DNA from: Phycisphaerae bacterium
GTDB taxonomy: Bacteria; Planctomycetota; Phycisphaerae; UBA1845; PWPN01
NCBI GenBank assembly: GCA_030372985.1
Contig: JAUCQB010000204.1
Coordinates: 39,191-103,190, forward strand
DNA length: 64,000 bases
Direction of reading: 5' to 3'
The position numbers and the translations under genes are program-made. Under the pieces are notes generated by a model. That model was not told the DNA's origin. It was given only the letters and a program-made list of their open reading frames with translations, and ran no database searches. Positions 1 to 9,095 of the stretch are shown one piece after another (the first letter of the stretch is position 1; the number at the start of each line of letters is the position of its first letter).

Positions 1-71
1 AAGCGAACGACAATGCAGGTCTTTCATGGTCCTGAGTCTCCTTTTGTTGCGGCATCCAATACCACACGCTG

Positions 72-2114
72 CTACGGCAGCGGCAGGTCGGCGAACCGGA
101 ACGCGATGCGCCGGGGCTCGCCCAGCAGGTCGGTCATGCTGCAGACGATCCTCTTGACCGTGACGCCCGGCGGCAACGGTGCGAACAGGAGGCTCTGTGA
201 CATCGCGTAGCCTCCGGCGCGGAGTTCCCGCGTGCCGCCTTTGCCGTTGCCGGATGAACTGAACGAATCACCGCCCCCGCCGCCGGTACTGAACATCTGC
301 GGTTCGTGGCTTCTCCCGCTGCTGTCCTCCAGCACAACGCGGAGCCGGCTGTGCATCGTGCTGTAGTCGCGCATGCTGTCAGCCGGGTCACCGCCCCCGC
401 GCATGGAGAAGCTGACGTTCACGCCGATGCCGTCCGCGGCAGATTGGATCTCATCTAACTGAACCGTCCCGCGGCCCAACTGGCGGGTGGATACCTTGTT
501 CAATTCACCGCCTTCAAACGCAACCGTTGCCACCTCGGCATCCGCGACCAGCAGTTCGCCGGCGAGCGATCTGATGCTCCTGGCATTGCCGTCTCTGGGA
601 TTCAGGTGAACGGCCGTACATCCGATGCCTCGGGGATAGTCAGCGCCTTGCAGTTCCATCTTCAAGTAGGCCGGCAGATCCGGCGCATCCAGTACGTTGC
701 CGCGATCATCCTGAGCCTGGACCCTGCCGATCACCGCACACAGAAGCCTCGCAGACTTGTCGCTCGGCCGACCGACGCGCAGGTCCACGATGAGGGTGGG
801 GCCGTCAAGCGCGCCGGCGAACCCGCCTGACCGGCCGATCCCGTTGCTGCCGGCGCCGTTGTCGTACGGCAGACCGGTCTCGATCAACTGATACCCGCTT
901 CCGGCGGCCCAGCGCAGGCCGTTGACCGCAACCTCGACATCTTCGACAAGGATTGTCGCGAGCGCCGGCCGGCCGACGTCGTCGACGGCCTCCAATGCGT
1001 TCGCCGCGGGCGATGTCGAAAAACGCCCTGACTCCGGTTCGGGAGCCTGGGCGACGAGTCGCCAGGGCAGCAGTCCAATGACCGCCAGCGACAGCACCGA
1101 CACTGACACGGGTTTACCCCAGTGGGCACGGTCGCTGAACTCCTTCATGGCCTTGAGTCTCCTTTTGAGGGACTCGAAGGATTCAACGACACCGACGGTC
1201 ACCAGAATGTTGGAGGGTATCCTCGCCTGATCCGCCAGTTCCACCAGTAGTGTCCCGTAGTCGGCGGGAGACATATCGCGCGATCGGATCGCGTAAGCGT
1301 CGCAGGCGAGCTCCTGGTTGAGCCGCAGCTCGCGCAGGGCAACCCAGACCAGCGGGTGGAAGAAGAACAAAGCCCAGACGGCCGTGGCCATCCAGTTCCA
1401 CAGCAGATCGCCGCGACGAATGTGCGCCAGCTCGTGACGCAGGATGAGCTGCAGCCGCTTCGAATCGGCTCCATCGAGCAGCCTGGCCGGCAGGACGACC
1501 GAGGTCCGCAGGGCTCCGAAGACCACCGGGCTTTCGCAAGCCTGGCTGACGAAGAGGACCGGCGGCTGATAGACGCCGAGTTCGTTGGCCAGACCTTCGC
1601 ACACCGTGAGGATGTCCGCATCCTTCACCAGTGTGCATTGCTTCCGCCAGCGCCGGGCGGCCCTGGCCCGGACGATCAGGACAACCGCCACGATGGCGAC
1701 GCCCGACGCCCACACCACCCAGAGCACGCCGACCGTGATTCCCCCGGCCGTGGCAGCCGAAGGAGCGGAATCTGCGGGGGCGTCGTTCGCACCACCTGTC
1801 TTCACGACGTCATAAGGAGAGGATTTGTCACCCGAGGCGAGCGGCTGCCGGGTATCCTGCCATGGTCGCTTGCCCCACAGGTTGTCGGCGGGCAGCCAAG
1901 GCAGATCGATTGTGCCGGGCCAGAAGGCAACGAGCAGGAACTTGACCAGCACCAGACGCCACAGCCAGCAGCGGACGGAAGGGGGCATGCGGGTTGCCCA
2001 GCGGCACAAACACCAGACCAGGCCGACCGCGATTGCCCCCTGCCAGGACGCGCGAAACAGCGCCGCCAGCCAGGCGTGAGCCCACGGGATGAAATCAATG
2101 CCGGAAGCGATCAT
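72..2114 (-). CDS. M56-family membrane metallopeptidase (BlaR1-like sensor protease)
   Basis: A 680-residue membrane protein of the BlaR1/MecR1 peptidase family (M56). The N-terminal third holds several hydrophobic segments (about residues 10-35, 50-65 and 125-148). The zinc-protease motif HELAH is at residues 227-231, with the downstream ELACDA motif near 268-273, as the family requires. Another hydrophobic segment follows near residue 335-355, and the last 300 residues form an exported domain that shows no penicillin-binding motifs, so the ligand is unlikely to be a beta-lactam. Its start overlaps the stop of the BlaI-type repressor upstream (ATGA), implying translational coupling. By family knowledge it would sense a signal outside the cell and trigger cleavage of that repressor. 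Confidence 0.9.
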   Translation of the reverse strand: MIASGIDFIPWAHAWLAALFRASWQGAIAVGLVWCLCRWATRMPPSVRCWLWRLVLVKFLLVAFWPGTIDLPWLPADNLWGKRPWQDTRQPLASGDKSSPYDVVKTGGANDAPADSAPSAATAGGITVGVLWVVWASGVAIVAVVLIVRARAARRWRKQCTLVKDADILTVCEGLANELGVYQPPVLFVSQACESPVVFGALRTSVVLPARLLDGADSKRLQLILRHELAHIRRGDLLWNWMATAVWALFFFHPLVWVALRELRLNQELACDAYAIRSRDMSPADYGTLLVELADQARIPSNILVTVGVVESFESLKRRLKAMKEFSDRAHWGKPVSVSVLSLAVIGLLPWRLVAQAPEPESGRFSTSPAANALEAVDDVGRPALATILVEDVEVAVNGLRWAAGSGYQLIETGLPYDNGAGSNGIGRSGGFAGALDGPTLIVDLRVGRPSDKSARLLCAVIGRVQAQDDRGNVLDAPDLPAYLKMELQGADYPRGIGCTAVHLNPRDGNARSIRSLAGELLVADAEVATVAFEGGELNKVSTRQLGRGTVQLDEIQSAADGIGVNVSFSMRGGGDPADSMRDYSTMHSRLRVVLEDSSGRSHEPQMFSTGGGGGDSFSSSGNGKGGTRELRAGGYAMSQSLLFAPLPPGVTVKRIVCSMTDLLGEPRRIAFRFADLPLP

Positions 2115-2503
2115 TTCGCTGCCTCGCCGCGCTGCGACTCCAGGTCCTTGACCAGCTTCTTGAGCTCCTTGAGCTGCTCATCGCTGACCTTGTCTGAGCG
2201 GGAAAGGTAGGCAAAGAATGGCGACAACGTCCCGTTCAGCATGTTGTCCACAAAGCTCTGGACAAGCCCCTGCGTCAACTCCGCGATCGACTTCTTCGGC
2301 GAGTATCGGTACACGTCATCCTGCTTGCGGCGGACCAGGAAACCCTTGGCCCGCAGTCGCTCCATGACCGTCAGGACGGTGGTGCGGGCCAGGCCCTTGT
2401 TGTCGGCCATGTAGTCGGCCACTTCGCGGACCGTCACCGGATGATGCTCGCCCACATACTGCAGGATTTCCCACTCCGCTTGCCCGAGGTTCACTTGAGA
2501 CAT
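2111..2503 (-). CDS. BlaI/MecI/CopY-family transcriptional repressor
   Basis: A 130-residue winged-helix repressor. The N-terminal part (EWEILQYV, VREVADYMADNKGLARTTV, MERLRAKGFL) matches the BlaI/MecI fold, and the C-terminal part is the helical dimerisation region. A GGAG Shine-Dalgarno sits just before the ATG. It is the first gene of a two-gene operon with the M56 protease. A sigma70-type promoter and a CTAC-n4-GTAG dyad lie directly upstream, so autorepression relieved by protease cleavage is likely. The signal is unknown. Confidence 0.93.
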   Translation of the reverse strand: MSQVNLGQAEWEILQYVGEHHPVTVREVADYMADNKGLARTTVLTVMERLRAKGFLVRRKQDDVYRYSPKKSIAELTQGLVQSFVDNMLNGTLSPFFAYLSRSDKVSDEQLKELKKLVKDLESQRGEAAK

Positions 2504-2520
2504 GGCGTGCTCCGATCAGC

Positions 2521-2532
2521 CTACTGATGTAG
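2521..2532. promoter_or_regulatory. Putative BlaI-type operator
   Basis: A perfect CTAC-TGAT-GTAG dyad lies between the -10 box and the start codon of the repressor. BlaI/CopY-family operators are dyads of the TACA-n2-TGTA kind, so the position and shape suit autoregulation. Binding is inferred. Confidence 0.5.
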
Positions 2533-2543
2533 TCACCCTATTG

Positions 2544-2572
2544 ACTATACCTGTCGTCAGGGTCCGGGTCAA
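2544..2572 (-). promoter_or_regulatory. Sigma70-type promoter of the BlaI-M56 operon
   Basis: On the minus strand TTGACC (2567-2572) and TATAGT (2544-2549) are separated by 17 bases, about 40 bases upstream of the repressor start. Both hexamers are close to consensus. Confidence 0.65.
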
Positions 2573-3047
2573 GGACCTGCAACATTTCTTTTTGACGATC
2601 GCGCCGGGAGGCGGTAAAGCAGGCAAAGCCAAGTACTTAAGGACCTCGACGATGCGGCCCTCACCCTTCTTGACGGCGGCATGGGCGGATCGAATCTGCC
2701 GTCGCGGCGCTGAGGCCTTCTTCACCGTGCCTGTTGGCGGCCGGCCCGCAGCCGATCCCAGCGCGCCTCGATGATGACGCCGGAAGCACGGTCTGATGAA
2801 TGACGATAATCGCAACCGGCTGCCTGCTCGGCGGTTCCTTCTGGCCGACCATCCTGCCACAGCAGGCCTTCTTGTTGACATGAAAACCGCCTCATGACCC
2901 TCCCGATCCCGACTCCACATACACCCCTTGTACCGGCAGGTTCGGAGTTTCCTGGGCTTGTTTGGTGATTGTGCCAATTGAATCGGACTCAACTGCTGTC
3001 GTCGGAACAACACGAGGGCGTCGGCACCACTCGGGCAGGCTCGCTGT
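2573..3047. other. Intergenic, no gene recognised
   Basis: Open frames cross this stretch on the minus strand, but the longest is only the out-of-frame continuation of the broken thioesterase. No family signature, ribosome site or repeat was recognised. Confidence 0.5.
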
Positions 3048-3829
3048 TCACAGATAGTCTGGCGAAAGCAGGTTCGCCAGGCAGGACACGACTTCACCCT
3101 CGCTTGTGATGAGAAAGAATTGATCGCCGGGGAGCATCTGTTGTGAAAACGTGCTGGTGTGCTCGGCCCAGGCGGCCAGAGCGTCGGCCGTAACCGTGGA
3201 GTCGGCGGCGCCGCCGAAGGCGGTGATCGGGCATGGCAAGCGGACCTCCGGCCGGTATGTGTAAGTCTCCAGCATGGTGAAGTCCGCCCGCAGCCCGGGG
3301 AGCAGGCGGGCCAGCAGGTCGGGTCTGTGCCGCACGGCGTCGGGAACCGCCGCCAACCCGCCTGCCAAACGATCCAGCAGCGCGTTGTCGGACAGCTTGT
3401 GAATCGGGGGGCTTGCGTTCGGCAGATGCGCGGGGCGGCGCAGCCCGCTACGATCAATCGGACCGGGGCCGGCAGCTTGAGGCGGCAAAAATGCCGCACC
3501 ATCTCAAAGGCTATCAACGCGCCCAATTCCTGACCGAAAAAGGCATAGGGCACATCGAGCCAGGGTTTGATCTGGTCAGCCGTTGTCTGCACCAAGGCGT
3601 CGAAACGTGCATAGGGGCAATCGCCGAGTCGCTCCTCACGGCCGGGAGGCTGGACAGCACAAACCTCTACCTTGTCTGACAAACCGGAGGGCCAATTTCG
3701 AAACCGCGATGCGCCGCCGCCGGCATGAGCGAAGCAGAACAGCCGCAGCCTTGGCGAAGCCACCGGCCGAGGACGGATCATCCATGGACTGGGCCTGTGA
3801 GCCGCGATCTGGATCTTCTTTTCAAGCAT
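3048..3829 (-). pseudogene. Type II thioesterase homolog, frameshifted and lacking catalytic residues
   Basis: The 5' frame from ATG 3829 (Shine-Dalgarno AGGGA) encodes a clear GrsT-type thioesterase N-terminus: FCFAHAGGGASRFRNW, then QPPGREER. The family's C-terminal half (PPIHKLSDNALLDRLAGGL, then PITAFGGAADSTVTADALAAW) continues in another frame down to 3048. The switch falls at a run of six G on the plus strand (3406-3411), so one base was gained or lost there. The nucleophile elbow expected as GHSMG reads GQELG, so serine is replaced by glutamate. The histidine expected in GDHFFL is glutamine (GDQFFL). The acid Asp region remains. No NRPS or PKS gene is nearby. A decaying gene is most likely; an expressed non-catalytic homolog with a sequencing indel is possible. 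Confidence 0.75.
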
Positions 3830-3890
3830 GCCGTTTCCCTTGGGGTGTGATGCGTGTTCGAGAGTGCGGCAGGGTAATCGCTCCTTCTGC

Positions 3891-6098
3891 TCACTTGGAC
3901 GGAGCGAACAGTTGGAACTCCCAGATCGTCGGGCCGTCGGTTGCCTCGGTGATGTTCAGGCGGACCCGGCGGGCCGTCACCGGATCGAAAACGATCAGCT
4001 TGTTCTCTCCGATGGTGGTGCCGCTCGCGAAGGTACGCCACTGCCGGCCATCTTCGCATTGCAGTTCGAAGGCCCGCACGCGGTTGAATGCCTCGCTGAT
4101 CACGGCCCGACCGATGGTTGCGGGCTCGCCAAGATCGACTTCCAGCCAAGCCTGCTTTGTTCCCGCATCGGTGGCCCAGCGAGTACTTTCGTCATCATCG
4201 AAGGCCATCTCGGGTCCGTGGAGCCAGCTTTTCTGGAACACATTTGAAGCGGTCGCCTTTTTGTGCGCCGCCAGGGAGCCGATCCTTGTGGCCAGAGGGG
4301 CTATCTCCGCTGCCGGGCCGTCGAGATCGATCGCAATGATCGTATCGACTTCCTGACGTTCGGAGGCAGGCATAGTAATGACCAGGCCCTCGCTGCTTTG
4401 CTTAACCTCGGCCGTACCACCGGTGAGCACGGCGGCGCCGAGCACCTTACTGCCGATTGGCGGCAGGGTGAGCGACTGGCCGTCCGGCGGCCAATTGAAT
4501 ACGTGGACATAGATTCTGTCGCCCTTGTGCGTACTGGCGCCCCAACTCCCGGGTTTGAACGGGCCACCGCGCGTACCGTAGATGCTCTCGCCGTATTGGC
4601 CCAGCCATTGGCCCATTTCCTTCAGTCGCTCGACCTGCCGGGGTTCGATCTCGCCCGTGGGCATCGGCCCGACGTTGAACAGCAGGTTGCCGTCGCCGCC
4701 GGTACAACGCACCAGCGTCCGGATGCAGTCCTTGAACGATTTCATCTCATCGTCGGGCTTCCAGGCCCACTGCCGGCAAATGGTGATGCAGCTTTCCCAC
4801 GGGCGATGGTTCTGGAACTTGCCGATCTGCTGTTCGGGCGTATCGTGGTCGGCGGCCAGCCCGGCGCGATTGTTGATGACGATGTCCGGCTGCAGGGCGC
4901 GGATCATCTCGAACAGCGGCGTTGAGTTCCAGTCCCTGGCCGTTCCGCCGAGGCCGTCAAACCACATGATCGCGATCTTGCCGTAATTGCTCAGCAGCTC
5001 GCGGATCTGGCCGTGCATGTACTCGATGTAACGGGCGTGGTTCTCGGTGCGATAGTCGGGATGATGCCAGTCAGGCGGCGAGTAGTAGAAGCCGATGGGC
5101 ATGCCGGCCTCGTGACAGGCCGCGGTCAGCTCCGCGACGACGTCGCGCTTGAACGGCGAATGGGTGATCTTGTAGTCGGTGAGCTTGCTGTCGAACTCGC
5201 AGAAGCCGTCGTGGTGCTTGGTGGTGAAGACCATGTACTTCATCCCCGCGTCCCTGGCGATCTGCACCCACTGCCTCGCGTTGAACTTCGTCGGGTTGAA
5301 CTCCTTATACAGATTGTCGTAGACCTCGGCCGGGATCGGCCCCTTGCCCCCTTCGTGTCCGGAGCGCTCCTCCCCGCGCGACCAGCCGATCTCCGTACCC
5401 TTGAGGCTCACCGGCCCCCAGTGGATGAACATGCCAAAGCGGGCCTCCTGCCACCACTTCATCCGGCGAGCCCGGTCCTCGGCCAGGTCGGCGATGCGAA
5501 TGTTACGGAACCAGAGTTCAGACGAGTGGTTCTGCAGGCCGAGGGCGCCGGCCCTCGAGCGTTTGAGAATCTCAGGACAGGCCCGCCCTTCGGCGTCGGC
5601 CACGGTCTTGCCGTTCAGGGTGATGACGATGTGGTCGGCGTCGCCCATGACGCGCATCGTGTTCCACTGGCCGACGGGCTTGGAGGCGTCCTCTGATGCC
5701 GGACAGATCATGTACAGCGAGGCGCAATGCTGGCCCGGTTTGATGTCACGGTGCTTTTCGGCTTTGTCGTCGAGGATCTGGGCCTCCATCGCGACTTCAT
5801 AGGGTCTCCCCTCCTTCGGCGCCCGCAGATAGACTCCGCTGTTCCCGCCGGGCGTGAGCTTGTACTCCAACTCGATGATGAAGTCGGTGTAGGTCTTCTT
5901 CGTGCCGATCCAGCCGCCGGCTTTCCCGCTGCAGTGTAACACGCCATCGGTGACGGACCATGCGTCCGCGGGTCCTTCCTTGATCTCCCAGTCGGGGATT
6001 GCGTCACCGGCGATTTGATCCTTGAACTCGACCGCTCGGACGGCCTGGGGGCCGACCAAGACCGCGCAGGCCATCATAACAGACCATTCACGAAACAT
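3891..6098 (-). CDS. Secreted DUF1080 - GH29 alpha-L-fucosidase-like - F5/8 type C protein
   Basis: A 735-residue exported enzyme with three modules. Residues 1-22 are a signal peptide. Residues 23-205 are a DUF1080 (3-keto-disaccharide hydrolase) jelly roll (WIGTKKTYTDFIIELEYKL, NSGVYLR). Residues 209 to about 600 are a GH29 alpha-fucosidase domain (ARFGMFIHWGPVS, TTKHHDGFCEFDS, and IMWFDG with the likely nucleophile D381). About 602-735 is a coagulation-factor 5/8 type C discoidin domain (FDDDESTRWAT), probably for glycan binding. The ATG at 6098 was chosen over upstream in-frame starts because it has GGAGG before it and begins the signal peptide. It is transcribed divergently from the GH38 gene, which suggests joint use of fucose- and mannose-containing glycans. 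Substrate is inferred. Confidence 0.9.
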   Translation of the reverse strand: MFREWSVMMACAVLVGPQAVRAVEFKDQIAGDAIPDWEIKEGPADAWSVTDGVLHCSGKAGGWIGTKKTYTDFIIELEYKLTPGGNSGVYLRAPKEGRPYEVAMEAQILDDKAEKHRDIKPGQHCASLYMICPASEDASKPVGQWNTMRVMGDADHIVITLNGKTVADAEGRACPEILKRSRAGALGLQNHSSELWFRNIRIADLAEDRARRMKWWQEARFGMFIHWGPVSLKGTEIGWSRGEERSGHEGGKGPIPAEVYDNLYKEFNPTKFNARQWVQIARDAGMKYMVFTTKHHDGFCEFDSKLTDYKITHSPFKRDVVAELTAACHEAGMPIGFYYSPPDWHHPDYRTENHARYIEYMHGQIRELLSNYGKIAIMWFDGLGGTARDWNSTPLFEMIRALQPDIVINNRAGLAADHDTPEQQIGKFQNHRPWESCITICRQWAWKPDDEMKSFKDCIRTLVRCTGGDGNLLFNVGPMPTGEIEPRQVERLKEMGQWLGQYGESIYGTRGGPFKPGSWGASTHKGDRIYVHVFNWPPDGQSLTLPPIGSKVLGAAVLTGGTAEVKQSSEGLVITMPASERQEVDTIIAIDLDGPAAEIAPLATRIGSLAAHKKATASNVFQKSWLHGPEMAFDDDESTRWATDAGTKQAWLEVDLGEPATIGRAVISEAFNRVRAFELQCEDGRQWRTFASGTTIGENKLIVFDPVTARRVRLNITEATDGPTIWEFQLFAPSK

Positions 6099-6289
6099 TG
6101 AATCCTCCGATCCATTCTGTAAGGATACCGCATGGAGTGGCGACCAATGTAGCCCCACCGGGACGGTCCCGCAACGAGGCAAGCCGCCGGGCCTTTGCCC
6201 GTCCTGCTTGCGACGGTTAGACTCGGGCCGCGTTTCCCCCACAGCGGTATTGTCGCGGGGGATCATGGTGACATTGAGAGTTGAGTAAT

Positions 6290-8788
6290 ATGGACAAAAA
6301 GACAATCCATCTGCTCTGTAACGCGCATCTCGATCCGGTCTGGCTGTGGGAATGGGAAGAGGGAGCGGCCGCCGCGATCTCGACCTTTCGGACCGCTGCG
6401 GACCTCTGCGAAAAGTTCGACGATTTCGTATTCAACCACAACGAGGCAATCCTTTATCAGTGGGTCGAGGAGTACGAACCCTCCCTATTCAAGCGGATTC
6501 GAGAACTTGTGCGGAAAGGCAAATGGCACATCATGGGCGGCTGGTACCTTCAGCCTGACTGCAACATGCCCAGCGGTGAATCCTTCGTACGGCAGATCCT
6601 GACCGGCAAACGCTATTTCAAGGAGAAGTTCGGCGTCGACGTGACCACGGCCGTCAACCTGGATCCGTTCGGCCACGCGTGGGGCCTGCCCCAGATTCTG
6701 GTCAAGAGCGGCTATGATTCCTACCTGTTCTGCCGGCCGTTCCAGAACGATTGCCCGTTGCCCGACAACCACTTCGTCTGGGTCGGTTGCGACGGCTCGG
6801 AGGTCATGGCCTGCCACGCCGACGGCTGGTACAACTCGCAGCTCGGCAAGGCACATCTCAAGATCATGGAGCGGATGAACAACCACCCGAACAAACCCTT
6901 CAGCCTGCTACTCTGGGGCGTGGGAGACCATGGCGGCGGGCCCTCTCGCGAAGACCTCGAGCAGATCACAAGCCTGATCCGCCGCACCAAGGACTTCGAG
7001 ATTGTCCACTCGACCGCCGCGGCTTTTTTTGACGCGGTGAAGCGTCAATACCACCTGCTTCCGCGCCACAAGCGAGACCTGAACCCGTGGGGCGTCGGCT
7101 GCTACACCTCGCAGGTGCGCATCAAGCAGAAGCATCGCGAACTCGAGAACCAGCTCTACCTGGTTGAGAAAATGGCCGCCACGGCGGCCTGCCAGGGGCT
7201 GATGAAGTATCCGCGCGAGGAGCTGCGCCGGGCGATGTACGACCTGCTGGCCGGCGAGTTCCACGACATTCTGCCGGGCACGTCCATCGAGCCGGTGCAG
7301 GAATCGTCGCTGCGGCTTCTCGATCACGGCCTGGAGGAACTGTCGCGCGTCAAGGCCCGGGTATTCTTTGCCCTGGCCTGCGGGCAGCCCAAGGCCAAGG
7401 CTGAACAGATCCCGATCCTGGTCTACAACCCTCACCCGTTCAAAGTGAGAACCATCGTCGAATGCGAGTTTCAGTTGGCTGATGCAAACTGGGCCGGTAC
7501 CTGGACCCTGCTCGCGCTCCGGAAAGGCAACCAGCCGATTCCCTCGCAGCTCGAGAAAGAGGCGAGCAACCTCAATCTCGACTGGCGCAAACGCATCGCC
7601 TTCGTGGCCGAGCTGGAACCGAGCCAGATGAACCGCTTTGACTGCACAATCGACAAGGTTGTGCAGACCAAGCCGCCCCCGAAGCTTCAGGTGCGCAAAG
7701 GACGGGTGGACTTCCGGTCGGATGATATCGAAGTCGTCATCGACGCCAGGACGGGCCTCGTGGACCGCTTCAAGGTCCACGGCGTCCACTATCTGGCGGA
7801 GAAGGCCTTCGAACCGCTGGTGATGGTGGACAACGAAGATCCGTGGGGCATGCTCAACCGCGCCTATCGCAGGATGGCCGGGCGATTCAAGCTCATGTCG
7901 ACCAGGAAAAGCGCCCGATTCGCCGGCGTACAATCCGACGAATTGCCCCCGGTCCGCGTGATCGAGGACGGCCCGGTGCGAAGCGTCGTCGAGGTGCTGA
8001 TGTCGTACAACGACTCGTTTATCTGCCAGCGATACAAGCTGCCCAGGCAAGGCACGGAAATCGAGATCGAGCTTCGCGTTCACTGGAACGAGAAGGACCG
8101 CATGCTCAAGCTCTCGATTCCGGTGCTTGGAGCGGGCATTGAGTTCCTCGGACAGACCGCCTTCGGCATCAACCCGTTGCCCATGCGCGGCAACGAGGGG
8201 GTGGCGCAGAAGTGGATCGCGCTCGTGTCTCGCCGTGCACAGACGGCGATCACCTGCATGAACGAGGGTTCCTATGGCTGCGACTTCTCGAAGAACGGCC
8301 TGCGCCTGACGCTTCTGCGCTCACCGGCATACGCGGGGCACCCGTTTTTTGACCGGCCGATCGTCGAGCAGGACCGCTACACGCCGCGCATTGATCAGGG
8401 GGAGCGGGTCTTCCGGTTCTGGCTCAACGCCGGTTCGCTGGACGAGCGGCTCTCGGCCGTCGATCGCGAGGCCCTGGTCCACAACGAGAAGCCGTATGCA
8501 TTATCCTTCTTCCCCTCCGGGGCAGGGGCCAGGCCCAAGGCCGGCGCGGTGCTCAGCGACGACGTCGTTCAGATGAGCTGCCTGAAGCTGGCCGAGGACA
8601 ACGACGACCTGATCGTCCGGCTTTTCGAGCCGACGGGGCAGGCTCGTTCGACCACGCTCTCTCTGCCGTGCATCGGCTTCAAGACCAGGGTCGACCTGGC
8701 TCCGTTTGAGGTCAAAACCCTGCGGGTCAAACCCAAGACCCGCGCGGTCCGCGAGACCGACCTGATCGAACGGCCGATGGGAAAGTGA
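6290..8788 (+). CDS. GH38 alpha-mannosidase
   Basis: An alpha-mannosidase of glycoside hydrolase family 38, about 832 residues. The N-terminal catalytic domain starts with HLLCNAHLDPVWLWEWEEG, whose His and Asp ligate zinc. The nucleophile aspartate lies in NLDPFGHAWGLPQIL (about D125). The middle helical domain (GEFHDILPGTS) and the C-terminal beta domains follow. No signal peptide is visible, so it probably acts in the cytoplasm on imported oligosaccharides. A TTG at 6281 would add three residues; the ATG at 6290 is preferred, with GAGAG upstream. The divergent intergenic region shared with the fucosidase gene is about 190 bp. Confidence 0.93.
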   Translation: MDKKTIHLLCNAHLDPVWLWEWEEGAAAAISTFRTAADLCEKFDDFVFNHNEAILYQWVEEYEPSLFKRIRELVRKGKWHIMGGWYLQPDCNMPSGESFVRQILTGKRYFKEKFGVDVTTAVNLDPFGHAWGLPQILVKSGYDSYLFCRPFQNDCPLPDNHFVWVGCDGSEVMACHADGWYNSQLGKAHLKIMERMNNHPNKPFSLLLWGVGDHGGGPSREDLEQITSLIRRTKDFEIVHSTAAAFFDAVKRQYHLLPRHKRDLNPWGVGCYTSQVRIKQKHRELENQLYLVEKMAATAACQGLMKYPREELRRAMYDLLAGEFHDILPGTSIEPVQESSLRLLDHGLEELSRVKARVFFALACGQPKAKAEQIPILVYNPHPFKVRTIVECEFQLADANWAGTWTLLALRKGNQPIPSQLEKEASNLNLDWRKRIAFVAELEPSQMNRFDCTIDKVVQTKPPPKLQVRKGRVDFRSDDIEVVIDARTGLVDRFKVHGVHYLAEKAFEPLVMVDNEDPWGMLNRAYRRMAGRFKLMSTRKSARFAGVQSDELPPVRVIEDGPVRSVVEVLMSYNDSFICQRYKLPRQGTEIEIELRVHWNEKDRMLKLSIPVLGAGIEFLGQTAFGINPLPMRGNEGVAQKWIALVSRRAQTAITCMNEGSYGCDFSKNGLRLTLLRSPAYAGHPFFDRPIVEQDRYTPRIDQGERVFRFWLNAGSLDERLSAVDREALVHNEKPYALSFFPSGAGARPKAGAVLSDDVVQMSCLKLAEDNDDLIVRLFEPTGQARSTTLSLPCIGFKTRVDLAPFEVKTLRVKPKTRAVRETDLIERPMGK

Positions 8789-9095
8789 GCGATCCCGCCG
8801 GCGCCGACGATCCGTTCTCTGTATCGGAACACCGGGCCGTTGCCATTTGCGCAGGCGACACTCTGATTGGCGGGATCGTCCCATCAGACTGCTCGAGCAT
8901 GGACACTGATATACGGCGCGGGGTTGAACGGGCCAACCGGTTGTCCATGACACCCACAGTGTGCCCCCGCCGAAGGTGTTACGAACCGGCGATCATGGTC
9001 GTCGGCCAGGCTGTTCTTGCCGGATCACCGGGAACAGGAGATCATCATCTTCATCTGCCATGATGCAGACGGCTGGTGTTGAGAGGACAAGAGCA
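8789..9095. other. Intergenic, no gene
   Basis: No gene recognised. A 10-bp inverted pair, CGATCCCGCC near 8791 and GGCGGGATCG near 8871, is about 70 bases apart with no T-run, so it is not called a terminator. Confidence 0.4.

Noticed and set aside
2516..3405. Continuation of the thioesterase open frame (437-codon frame ending at 2516)
   Set aside because: After the G-run frameshift the translation is low-complexity and unlike any family; the true second half lies in another frame ending at 3048.
6908..8083. 391-codon open frame on the minus strand
   Set aside because: Antisense to the conserved GH38 catalytic and middle domains; high-GC third positions keep the frame open.
8791..8880. 10-bp inverted repeat after the GH38 gene as a terminator
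   Set aside because: The arms are about 70 bases apart and no T-run follows.
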